Assembly (NCBI RefSeq): GCF_003347515.1
Contig: NZ_QEII01000313.1
Span: forward strand, 28,913-92,912
Length of the DNA: 64,000 nucleotides
Origin: Rhodoferax ferrireducens
GTDB lineage: Bacteria > Pseudomonadota > Gammaproteobacteria > Burkholderiales > Burkholderiaceae_C
Direction of reading: 5' to 3'
Program-made: the position numbers and the translations under genes
Shown here: positions 21,358-28,713 of the stretch, in pieces
How the letters are laid out: every line of letters begins with the position of its first letter
Numbering within the stretch: the first letter of the stretch is position 1
The notes under the pieces: model-generated
Told to the model about the DNA's origin: nothing
The model's input: only the letters and a program-made list of their open reading frames with translations
Databases searched by the model: none

Positions 21358-22770
21358 ATGACAGAGGGACAATACGCCAGCCAGCCTGGTTCGACAGGCG
21401 AGGGCGCTGGACAAAGCCTGTGGCAGGCGTGCATCGACCAACTGGCGCAGGAACTCCCTGAACAGCAGTTCAACACCTGGATCAAGCCCCTGTCGGCGCA
21501 GATCACGGACGACCTCGCCAAAGTCACCATTTTTGTCGCCAACCGCTTCAAACTGGACTGGATCAGGGCCCAATACAGCAACCGGATTTCCGGCCTGTTG
21601 GAGAAGTTTTCGGGCCAGTCGGTTCAGATAGAGTTAGCACTTGCTCCGCGGGAGAACATTGCCAGAAGCCGCTCTCCTCAGCATGCTGTTGAGCCGATTC
21701 CGATGGAAGAGGCAGCGGAGTTGGGCGACGAGCGAACCCCGAACAGCCTCAAGAACCGCCTCAATACGGCGCTGACTTTTGACACCCTGATTGAGGGTAC
21801 GGCCAACCGCATGGCGCGCGCGGCGGCCATGCATGTGGCCGGCATGCCGGGGCACCTGTACAACCCTCTTTTTATCTACGGCGGCGTCGGCCTGGGCAAA
21901 ACCCACTTGATGCATGCGGTGGGCAACCGGTTGCTGGCCGACATGCCTTCCGCCAAAGTTCTCTACATCCATGCTGAACAATTTGTTTCGGATGTGGTTA
22001 AAGCTTACCAGCGCAAGACTTTTGACGAGTTCAAAGAGCGCTACCACTCGCTGGATCTGCTGCTGATCGATGACGTCCAGTTCTTCGCCAACAAGGAACG
22101 CACGCAGGAAGAATTCTTCAACGCCTTCGAGGCTTTGCTGGCCAAGAAGTCGCACATCGTGATGACCAGTGACACCTACCCCAAGGGCTTGACCGATATT
22201 CACGAGCGCCTGGTGTCGCGCTTTGACTCCGGCCTGACCGTGGCCATCGAGCCGCCCGAACTGGAAATGCGGGTGGCGATTCTGATCAACAAGGCACGGG
22301 TTGAAGGCATCGACATGCCCGAAGAAGTGGCCTTCTTTGTCGCCAAGAATGTGCGCTCCAACGTGCGCGAACTGGAAGGCGCCTTGCGCAAAATTCTGGC
22401 TTATTCCCGTTTCAACCAGAAAGAGATCTCGATTTTGCTGGCCCGGGAAGCCTTGCGCGACCTGCTGTCGATCCAGAACCGCCAGATATCGGTGGAAAAC
22501 ATCCAGAAAACGGTGGCGGACTACTACAAAATCAAGATCGCGGACATGTATTCCAAGAAGCGGCCGGCCAGCATTGCCCGGCCCCGCCAGATTGCCATGT
22601 ACCTAGCCAAGGAACTGACACAAAAAAGCCTTCCCGAAATTGGAGAATTGTTTGGTGGGCGCGACCACACCACCGTCTTGCATGCTGTCCGCAAGATCGG
22701 CGGCGAGCGTCAGCAAATGACCGAGCTCAATCAGCAACTTCACGTGTTGGAGCAGACGCTCAAAGGCTGA
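21358..22770 (+). CDS. dnaA: Chromosomal replication initiator protein DnaA
   Basis: 470 aa, normal length. Domain I (LWQACIDQLAQELPEQQFNTWIKPL), a linker (about 95-135), AAA+ domain III with Walker A GGVGLGKT (175-182) and Walker B LLLIDDVQFF, an Arg-finger region (FDSGLTVAIEPPELEMR), and domain IV with the DnaA-box recognition signature GGRDHTTVLHAVRKI. It binds DnaA boxes and opens the origin. It is followed by dnaN 93 bp on, then gyrB, the usual order. The usual leftward neighbour rpmH is absent; a hydroxybutyryl-CoA dehydrogenase lies there instead. Confidence 0.98.
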   Translation: MTEGQYASQPGSTGEGAGQSLWQACIDQLAQELPEQQFNTWIKPLSAQITDDLAKVTIFVANRFKLDWIRAQYSNRISGLLEKFSGQSVQIELALAPRENIARSRSPQHAVEPIPMEEAAELGDERTPNSLKNRLNTALTFDTLIEGTANRMARAAAMHVAGMPGHLYNPLFIYGGVGLGKTHLMHAVGNRLLADMPSAKVLYIHAEQFVSDVVKAYQRKTFDEFKERYHSLDLLLIDDVQFFANKERTQEEFFNAFEALLAKKSHIVMTSDTYPKGLTDIHERLVSRFDSGLTVAIEPPELEMRVAILINKARVEGIDMPEEVAFFVAKNVRSNVRELEGALRKILAYSRFNQKEISILLAREALRDLLSIQNRQISVENIQKTVADYYKIKIADMYSKKRPASIARPRQIAMYLAKELTQKSLPEIGELFGGRDHTTVLHAVRKIGGERQQMTELNQQLHVLEQTLKG

Positions 22771-22863
22771 TATTGAGAATAAAAAAAGGGGAAAATGCGT
22801 GTTGAAAAATGCGCCCCCCTGTCTGTTATTGATTTGAAATTATTAAATAAACAAAAGGTTGAC

Positions 22864-23970
22864 ATGATCGTCCTGAAGGCCACACAAGACAAAGTTTTAT
22901 CGGTTTTGCAATCTGTCGCCGGCATCGTCGAGCGCCGGCATACCTTGCCCATTCTGGCCAATGTGCTGATTCGGAAAACCGGCGCATCGGTGCAACTCAC
23001 CACCAGTGATCTCGAAATCCAGATCCGCACCACGGCGGAGCTGGACGGCGATATGGGCGATTTCACCACCACGGTGGGCGCACGCAAGCTGATCGACATT
23101 CTGCGCACCATGCCCTCGGATCAAACTGTCTCGCTGGAATCGAGCGCCGCCAAGCTCATCCTCAAGGGTGGCAAAAGCAAGTTCACCCTGCAAACCATGG
23201 CCGCCGAAGATTTCCCGCTGGTGCAGGAAGCGGCCAACTTCGGCCCGGTGTTCAGCGTGCCGCAAAAGACACTGAAAGACTTGTTGAACCAGGTGTCGTT
23301 TGCCATGGCTGTGCATGACATTCGTTACTACCTCAACGGCATTCTGTTCGTCGCCGAAGGCAAGCAGCTGAGTCTCGTGGCCACCGACGGTCACCGCCTG
23401 GCCTTCGCCTCGGCCACGCTGGACGTGGAAGTGCCCAAGCAAGAGGTCATCCTGCCGCGCAAAACCGTGATCGAGTTGCAACGCCTGCTCTCAGACGCCG
23501 AAGGCGCGATTGAAATGCAGTTTGCCAACAACCAGGCCAAGTTCACCTTTGGCGGCATGGAGTTCGTCACCAAGCTGGTCGAGGGCAAGTTTCCCGACTA
23601 CAACCGCGTGATTCCCAAGAACCACAAAAACAGCATCACGCTGGGCCGCGCGGCCCTGCTGGCCACCCTGCAGCGCACCGCCATCCTGACCAGCGACAAG
23701 TTCAAGGGCGTGCGCTTGAACATCGACCCCGGCACCTTGCGTGTGGCATCCAACAACGCCGAGCAGGAAGAGGCGATGGACGAGCTGGACATTGATTACG
23801 GCGGTGACAGCATCGAGATTGGTTTCAACGTGACTTATCTCATCGATGCGCTGACCAACATGAGCCAGGACATGGTGCAGCTGGAGCTGTCTGACGGCAA
23901 CAGCTCGGCGCTGTTCACCATCCCCGACAACGCCACCTTCAAATACGTGGTGATGCCGATGCGTATTTGA
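22864..23970 (+). CDS. dnaN: DNA polymerase III subunit beta (sliding clamp)
   Basis: 368 aa from ATG 22864 (MIVLKATQDKVLSVLQSV, the typical start; a longer in-frame start is not supported). Three clamp domains are present; marks are GIVERRHTLPILANVLI, TDGHRLA and the C-terminal TFKYVVMPMRI that ends nearly all bacterial clamps. It forms the dimeric ring that tethers Pol III to DNA and recruits partners through the hydrophobic cleft. Between dnaA and dnaN are 93 bp with an A-rich stretch and no gene. Confidence 0.98.
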   Translation: MIVLKATQDKVLSVLQSVAGIVERRHTLPILANVLIRKTGASVQLTTSDLEIQIRTTAELDGDMGDFTTTVGARKLIDILRTMPSDQTVSLESSAAKLILKGGKSKFTLQTMAAEDFPLVQEAANFGPVFSVPQKTLKDLLNQVSFAMAVHDIRYYLNGILFVAEGKQLSLVATDGHRLAFASATLDVEVPKQEVILPRKTVIELQRLLSDAEGAIEMQFANNQAKFTFGGMEFVTKLVEGKFPDYNRVIPKNHKNSITLGRAALLATLQRTAILTSDKFKGVRLNIDPGTLRVASNNAEQEEAMDELDIDYGGDSIEIGFNVTYLIDALTNMSQDMVQLELSDGNSSALFTIPDNATFKYVVMPMRI

Positions 23971-24001
23971 CGCCGCAAAATTTGTAGCAATACAAAGCCC
24001 G

Positions 24002-24034
24002 AACCCGCGATCAACGAAACGTTCATTGCGGGTT
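24002..24034. terminator. Stem-loop between dnaN and gyrB
   Basis: Arms of 15 bp with two mismatches (AACCCGCGATCAACG, 24002-24016; CGTTCATTGCGGGTT, 24020-24034) around an AAA loop. A short T-rich run (TTTGG) overlaps the end. It is a partial terminator or processing site rather than a strong terminator, since gyrB starts only 41 bp later and is probably partly co-transcribed. Confidence 0.5.
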
Positions 24035-24075
24035 TGGTCATTCAAGAGTTTGAGAAATCGTTAGAGAAGTTAGCC

Positions 24076-26679
24076 ATGACCGAAGAAAACAAGCCAGTCC
24101 AGACCCCCGAAAATGACGCGGATGCCGTGAACACGGGCGAAGGAACCGCTGACAGCTCCAACTTCCAGCCCACCATTGATGCGCACCAGGCCGGCGCTTC
24201 CGAGGCCTACGGCGAAGGCTCGATCCAGATTCTGGAAGGGCTGGAGGCGGTGCGCAAGCGTCCCGGCATGTACATCGGCGACACCTCGGACGGTACCGGC
24301 CTGCACCACCTGGTGTTCGAGGTGGTGGACAACTCGATTGATGAATCGCTGGCAGGCCATTGCGATGACATTCTGGTCACCATTCACTCCGACAACTCTG
24401 TGTCAGTGGTGGACAACGGGCGCGGCATTCCGACTGGCGTCAAGATGGACGACAAGCACGAGCCCAAGCGCTCCGCCGCCGAGATCGCCTTGACCGAACT
24501 GCACGCAGGCGGCAAGTTCAACCAGAACAGCTACAAGGTCTCCGGCGGTCTGCACGGCGTCGGCGTGAGCTGCGTCAATGCGCTGTCCAAAATGCTGCGC
24601 CTGACCATCCGGCGCGATGGCAAAGTGCATGTGATGGAGTTCAGCAAAGGCTTTGTACAAAACCGCATCATCGAGACGGTAAATGGCGTCGAAGTTTCGC
24701 CCATGAAAGTGATTGGCGAGACCGAAAAACGCGGCACCGAAGTGCACTTTTTACCCGATCTGGAAATCTTCCAGACCAATACAGACTTTCACTACGAAAT
24801 TTTGAGCAAGCGTCTGCGTGAACTCAGCTTTTTGAACAACGGCGTCAAGATCAGATTGAAAGACGAGCGCACCGGCAAGGAAGACGACTTCTCCGGCGCC
24901 GGCGGCGTCAAGGGCTTTGTGAACTTCATCAACAAAGGCAAGACGGTGTTGAACCCCAACATCTTCCACGCCATGGGTGACCGCCAGAGCGACCAGAACA
25001 CCAACATCGGTGTCGAGGTCGCGATGCAGTGGAACAGCGGCTACAACGAGCAGGTGCTGTGCTTCACCAACAACATCCCGCAACGCGACGGCGGCACCCA
25101 CCTGACCGGCCTGCGCGCCGCCATGACGCGCGTCATCAACAAATACATTGACGACAGCGAAATCGCCAAAAAAGCCAAAGTCGAAGTCACCGGTGACGAC
25201 ATGCGCGAAGGACTGTGTTGCGTGCTCAGCGTCAAAGTGCCCGAGCCCAAATTCAGCAGCCAGACCAAGGACAAGCTGGTCAGCTCCGAGGTGCGCGGCC
25301 CGGTGGAAGACATTGTCAGCAAACTGCTGTACGACTACCTGCAAGAACGCCCGGCCGATGCCAAGATCATCGTCGGCAAGATCATCGAAGCGGCGCGCGC
25401 CCGTGAAGCCGCCCGCAAGGCACGCGACATGACGCGCCGCAAAGGCGTGCTCGACGGCATGGGCCTGCCCGGCAAACTGGCCGACTGCCAGGAAAAAGAC
25501 CCGGCGATGTGCGAAATCTACATCGTCGAGGGCGACTCCGCCGGCGGCTCCGCCAAGCAAGGCCGCGACCGTAAATTCCAGGCCATTTTGCCGCTGCGCG
25601 GCAAGATTTTGAATGTGGAAAAAGCGCGCTACGAAAAGCTGCTGACCAGCAACGAAATTCTGACCCTCATCACGGCCTTGGGCACCGGTATCGGCAAGGC
25701 CGGCGGCACCACCGGCAATGACGACTTCAACGTCGCCAAGCTGCGCTACCACCGCATCATCATCATGACCGATGCCGACGTTGACGGCGCCCACATCCGC
25801 ACCCTGCTGCTGACCTTCTTCTACCGCCAGATGACCGAACTGGTCGAGCGTGGCCACATCTACATCGCGCAGCCGCCGCTGTACAAGGTGAAGGCCGGCA
25901 AGGAAGAGCTGTACCTGAAAGACGCACCCGCACTGGACGGTTTCCTGATGCGGATTGCACTGGTCAATGCGTCCGTTTACACCGGTGGCGAAAACGGCAG
26001 CACCATCAGCGGTGACACGCTGGCTGAGCTGGCGCGCAAGCACCAGGTGGCGCAAAACGTGATTGCGCGCCTGAAAAACTTCATGGATGCCGAGGCCCTG
26101 CGTTCGGTCGCCGACGGTGTCGCCCTGAACCTGGATACGGTGGCCGAGGCGGAAATTTCGGCGGCCGCACTGCAAGCCAGGCTGCCCGATGCCGAAGTGG
26201 CCGGTGAGTTTGACGTGCGCACCGACAAGCCTATTTTGCGCATCAGCCGCCGCCACCATGGCAACGTCAAGAGCAGTGTGCTCACGCAAGATTTTGTGCA
26301 TGGCGCCGACTACGCCGCACTGGCCGAGGCGGCGAATACCTTCAAGGGTTTGCTCAGCGAAGGCGCCAAAGTGATGCGCGGCGAAGGCGAGCGCCAAAAA
26401 GAAGAAAAAGTTACGGACTTCCGCGAAGCCATGGCCTGGCTGATTGCACAGGCGGAACACGCCACCTCGCGCCAGCGCTACAAAGGTCTGGGTGAAATGA
26501 ACCCCTCACAGCTGTGGGAAACCACCATGGACCCGACCGTGCGCCGTCTGCTCAAGGTGCAAATCGACGACGCAATCGAGGCCGACCGCGTGTTCACCAT
26601 GCTGATGGGCGACGAGGTGGAGCCGCGCCGCGAATTCATCGAAACCAACGCGTTGCGCGCCGGGAATATCGACATTTAA
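24076..26679 (+). CDS. gyrB: DNA gyrase subunit B
   Basis: 867 aa from ATG 24076, the start that gives MTEENKPVQTP; an upstream in-frame start at 24034 lies at the stem-loop and is less likely. An N-terminal acidic tail of about 50 residues precedes the GHKL ATPase (EGLEAVRKRPGMYIGDT, DNGRGIPTG, GGLHGVGVSCVNALS). The Toprim domain has EGDSAGGSAKQGRD and DADVDGAHIRTLLLTF. The C-terminal end shows QRYKGLGEMNPSQLWETTMDP. It is about 60 residues longer than E. coli GyrB, explained by the tail and a moderate insertion before the C-terminus. It supplies the ATPase half of gyrase. Confidence 0.98.
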   Translation: MTEENKPVQTPENDADAVNTGEGTADSSNFQPTIDAHQAGASEAYGEGSIQILEGLEAVRKRPGMYIGDTSDGTGLHHLVFEVVDNSIDESLAGHCDDILVTIHSDNSVSVVDNGRGIPTGVKMDDKHEPKRSAAEIALTELHAGGKFNQNSYKVSGGLHGVGVSCVNALSKMLRLTIRRDGKVHVMEFSKGFVQNRIIETVNGVEVSPMKVIGETEKRGTEVHFLPDLEIFQTNTDFHYEILSKRLRELSFLNNGVKIRLKDERTGKEDDFSGAGGVKGFVNFINKGKTVLNPNIFHAMGDRQSDQNTNIGVEVAMQWNSGYNEQVLCFTNNIPQRDGGTHLTGLRAAMTRVINKYIDDSEIAKKAKVEVTGDDMREGLCCVLSVKVPEPKFSSQTKDKLVSSEVRGPVEDIVSKLLYDYLQERPADAKIIVGKIIEAARAREAARKARDMTRRKGVLDGMGLPGKLADCQEKDPAMCEIYIVEGDSAGGSAKQGRDRKFQAILPLRGKILNVEKARYEKLLTSNEILTLITALGTGIGKAGGTTGNDDFNVAKLRYHRIIIMTDADVDGAHIRTLLLTFFYRQMTELVERGHIYIAQPPLYKVKAGKEELYLKDAPALDGFLMRIALVNASVYTGGENGSTISGDTLAELARKHQVAQNVIARLKNFMDAEALRSVADGVALNLDTVAEAEISAAALQARLPDAEVAGEFDVRTDKPILRISRRHHGNVKSSVLTQDFVHGADYAALAEAANTFKGLLSEGAKVMRGEGERQKEEKVTDFREAMAWLIAQAEHATSRQRYKGLGEMNPSQLWETTMDPTVRRLLKVQIDDAIEADRVFTMLMGDEVEPRREFIETNALRAGNIDI

Positions 26680-26720
26680 CTTGGGCGTTCCAAGAATTGG
26701 CTTTGTTTTTCTCACTGAAA

Positions 26721-26840
26721 TTTGTAGGTTAGGATTTTTGCAATGATTTTGAGGTTATTGGCACCATCTTTTGCGCAATCACTGCAAAAGTCATTGATTT
26801 GCCGTTAGCGGTTTTTGCAAGAATTTTGAGAACCTACAAA
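26721..26840. repeat. Inverted-repeat-bounded 120-bp element after gyrB
   Basis: Perfect 10-bp inverted ends TTTGTAGGTT (26721-26730) and AACCTACAAA (26831-26840). Inside, two near-identical 19-bp direct repeats, TTTTTGCAA..ATTTTGAG (26735-26753 and 26812-26830, 17/19 matching), flank an AT-rich core with scattered TTTTGC/GCAAAA motifs. No coding potential. It could be a small non-autonomous repeat or a regulatory structure; I do not recognise it. Confidence 0.5.
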
Positions 26841-26852
26841 CTGTCGGCTGAC

Positions 26853-26876
26853 CGCAGGCACTTCGGTGCCTATGCG
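26853..26876. terminator. UUCG-loop hairpin between gyrB and the siderophore-interacting gene
   Basis: CGCA-GGCAC-TTCG-GTGCC-TA-TGCG: a GC-rich stem with a C(UUCG)G tetraloop, the most stable kind. No T run follows on either strand, so termination would be Rho-assisted at best. It sits between convergent genes ending at 26679 (+) and 26883 (-). Confidence 0.45.
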
Positions 26877-26882
26877 AAAAAT

Positions 26883-27623
26883 CTATTCCTCGATATTCTC
26901 ATGGTGCGCCACGGCGCCACGTTTCCAGTACGCCGCCGCCCGAATCGCGTGACGGTCAAGACCTTTCTCCTCGACCAGCACGCGGCGCAGCGTCGCCATG
27001 GCGCTGGCCTCTCCGGCGCACCATGCATAGCCATCCCCGCCGGGCAGCGCCAGCGCGCGGACAGCGCTGACCAAGTCATCCGATTCGGCGATCCAATGCA
27101 CGCTGAGGTCGGCGGCACTGGCCAGGGCACGGCGATCAGCCTCGTCACTCACGTGAAGCAGCACGATCGCCCTGACGCCGGCAGGCAGCTCCTCCAGCCT
27201 GCGCGCAATCGCGGGCAGGGCGGTTTCGTCGCCAATCAACAAATGCCAGTCAAAGTCCAGGGGGATGACGAAAGAGCCGCGCGGCCCGGCGATGGTGGCG
27301 CGCTGGCCGGGCGCGGCCTGGGCGGCCCAGTTCGCCGCCGGACCATCGCCATGCAATGCGAACTCAATCGTCAATTCGCAGGCAGTGGTGTCAAAACGCC
27401 GTGGCGTGTAATCGCGCCGCACCGACTCCGCACCGTCGCCATCCAGGAACAGCTTGACGTGATCGTCGAATGACGCGCTAACAAAGTCGCTCAGGGAATC
27501 ACCGGCAAATGTGACGCTTCGAAAATGCGGACTGAGTGCGTCCACACGCACGACCTGCAAGTCGCGGCGCTTGATCTCATGGCGCACGCGTTGCACTTGC
27601 CGTGCGGGAAGGGTTGACATCAT
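26883..27623 (-). CDS. Siderophore-interacting protein (FAD-dependent ferric reductase family)
   Basis: 246 aa from ATG 27623 (GAGAG just upstream; an alternative ATG is the next codon). N-terminal FAD-binding beta-barrel with RDYTPRRFD, the family's RxYTxR flavin motif; then the siderophore-interacting C-terminal domain with HLLIGDETALPAIARRLEELP and YAWCAGEASAMATLRRVL, as in ViuB/YqjH. These cytosolic enzymes reduce ferric-siderophore complexes to release iron. It is divergent from a MarR gene and shares a 67-bp control region with it. No siderophore receptor or transporter is adjacent. Confidence 0.93.
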   Translation of the reverse strand: MMSTLPARQVQRVRHEIKRRDLQVVRVDALSPHFRSVTFAGDSLSDFVSASFDDHVKLFLDGDGAESVRRDYTPRRFDTTACELTIEFALHGDGPAANWAAQAAPGQRATIAGPRGSFVIPLDFDWHLLIGDETALPAIARRLEELPAGVRAIVLLHVSDEADRRALASAADLSVHWIAESDDLVSAVRALALPGGDGYAWCAGEASAMATLRRVLVEEKGLDRHAIRAAAYWKRGAVAHHENIEE

Positions 27624-27641
27624 GGGCTGCTCTCTTAAATA

Positions 27642-27687
27642 GTTGATAATGTCTTCTATCATGCCAAAATCAGTAGACAATGTCAAC
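27642..27687. promoter_or_regulatory. Paired operator-like inverted repeats between the siderophore gene and marR
   Basis: Arm 1, 27642-27657 (GTTGATAATGTCTTCT), and arm 2, 27672-27687, whose complement is AGTTGACATTGTCTACT-like; 13 of 16 positions match when arm 2 is reversed. Each arm contains a near-palindrome GAcAnTGTC. Two such sites in a divergent intergenic region next to a MarR gene are typical of autoregulation plus control of the neighbour. Confidence 0.5.
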
Positions 27688-27690
27688 CAT

Positions 27691-28131
27691 ATGAGGCCTT
27701 CGCCGGAAAACAATCCGCTGGAGCTGATTCACACCGTGATGCACCATTACCGTTCGCGGCAATTCCAGGTGTTGCGCGATGGCGGTCATGACATCACGCA
27801 CATGGAAAGCAAGGTGCTGGGCTACATCCAGCACCATCCCGGCGCCACGCAGAGCGATCTGGCGCGCCACAATGGCCGCGACAAGGCGCAAATCGCCCGA
27901 CTGATCAAGGGTTTGCGGGAGCGGGAATTCCTGGTCGGAGAGGCCGACGAAACCGATCGGCGCAACGTGAGGTTGTCGCTCACCGAGAAGGGCCTGTCCG
28001 TGTTGCAGGTGCTGCAGCAGCAATCCCAGCAATTGGCCACGCAGGCGGTCGCCGGATTGACTATCGCCGAACAACAACAACTGGTCGCATTACTTCGGCA
28101 AGTATGTGAAAACTTCGAATCCCAGAAGTGA
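27691..28131 (+). CDS. MarR-family transcriptional regulator
   Basis: 146 aa from ATG 27691; in-frame ATGs at 27649 and 27661 would place the operator-like repeats inside the coding region, so I prefer 27691, though none has a clear Shine-Dalgarno. Winged-helix core: HMESKVLGYIQHHPGATQSDLARHNGRDKAQIARLIKGLREREFLVGEADETDRRNVRLSLTEKG, with the DxRxxxLxLTxxG wing. Long terminal helices form the dimer interface. It probably represses itself and the divergent siderophore-interacting gene. The Gln-rich tail (QQQSQQ, EQQQQ) is a minor oddity. Confidence 0.85.
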   Translation: MRPSPENNPLELIHTVMHHYRSRQFQVLRDGGHDITHMESKVLGYIQHHPGATQSDLARHNGRDKAQIARLIKGLREREFLVGEADETDRRNVRLSLTEKGLSVLQVLQQQSQQLATQAVAGLTIAEQQQLVALLRQVCENFESQK

Positions 28132-28154
28132 TCCCCCTCGCAAAGATTCGGTAT

Positions 28155-28177
28155 ATTGCTATATATTTAATAGCAAT
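28155..28177. repeat. AT-rich palindrome related to the dispersed repeat (copy E, partial)
   Basis: ATTGCTAT-ATATTTA-ATAGCAAT, an 8-bp perfect stem, followed by ATTCAA. The GCTATATATTTAATAGC core is identical to part of the repeat at 31108-31155 read on the other strand. It lies between two MarR genes and could also be an operator for the second one. Confidence 0.4.
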
Positions 28178-28211
28178 ATTCAATCTGCCTTCCCATTAAA
28201 CTTCTGCGCTC

Positions 28212-28685
28212 ATGAAAAATACACGCGTGCTTGAACCGGCGCTTCCAGGTCATCTTGACCACAAGATGATGAAACTCCTGGGCTATCACCTGGCCCAGGC
28301 CAGTATTCCCACCAACACGGCTTTCAAGAAATACATCGGCACGGTCTTTCAGTTGAACAAGGTCGAATTCACCATTCTGATGCTGGTGGCGTCGAATGAG
28401 ACGGTCACGCCAAAGCGCCTGTCCATTGCGATCAACGTCCCCGCGCCCAATCTGACCATCATTCTGGACAACCTTGAAAAGCGGGAGTTGATTGCACGCA
28501 GCCGCAGCGAAACCGACCGACGTGTTCAATATGTCAACTTGACCCCCAAAGGGCTGACCATGGTGGACGACATGAACGCTGTGACCGACGCCATGGAGCA
28601 AGAACTCCTGAAGCATTTGACGCCGGCGGAGCGCGCCATGCTGTTTGAGTTGTTGAAAAAAGTGGCGTTGCACCGACGCGTCTAG
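28212..28685 (+). CDS. MarR-family transcriptional regulator
   Basis: 157 aa. Winged helix with LNKVEFTILMLVASNETVTPKRLSIAINVPAPNLTIILDNLEKRELIARSRSETDRRVQYVNLTPKG, then a dimerisation helix. The RSETDRRVQYVNLTPKG wing is canonical. It is unrelated in detail to the MarR protein immediately upstream. Convergent with the tannase-like gene, which ends 29 bp away. MarR proteins of this type often sense aromatic acids, so the tannase/feruloyl-esterase-like gene is a tempting target, but nothing in the sequence proves this. Confidence 0.88.
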   Translation: MKNTRVLEPALPGHLDHKMMKLLGYHLAQASIPTNTAFKKYIGTVFQLNKVEFTILMLVASNETVTPKRLSIAINVPAPNLTIILDNLEKRELIARSRSETDRRVQYVNLTPKGLTMVDDMNAVTDAMEQELLKHLTPAERAMLFELLKKVALHRRV

Positions 28686-28713
28686 CGGTGTCACGCCACC
28701 TGTCAGGCTTTAA

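Noticed and set aside
24751..26460. 569-codon minus-strand frame opposite gyrB
   Set aside because: gyrB is unmistakable and the antisense product has no recognisable features.
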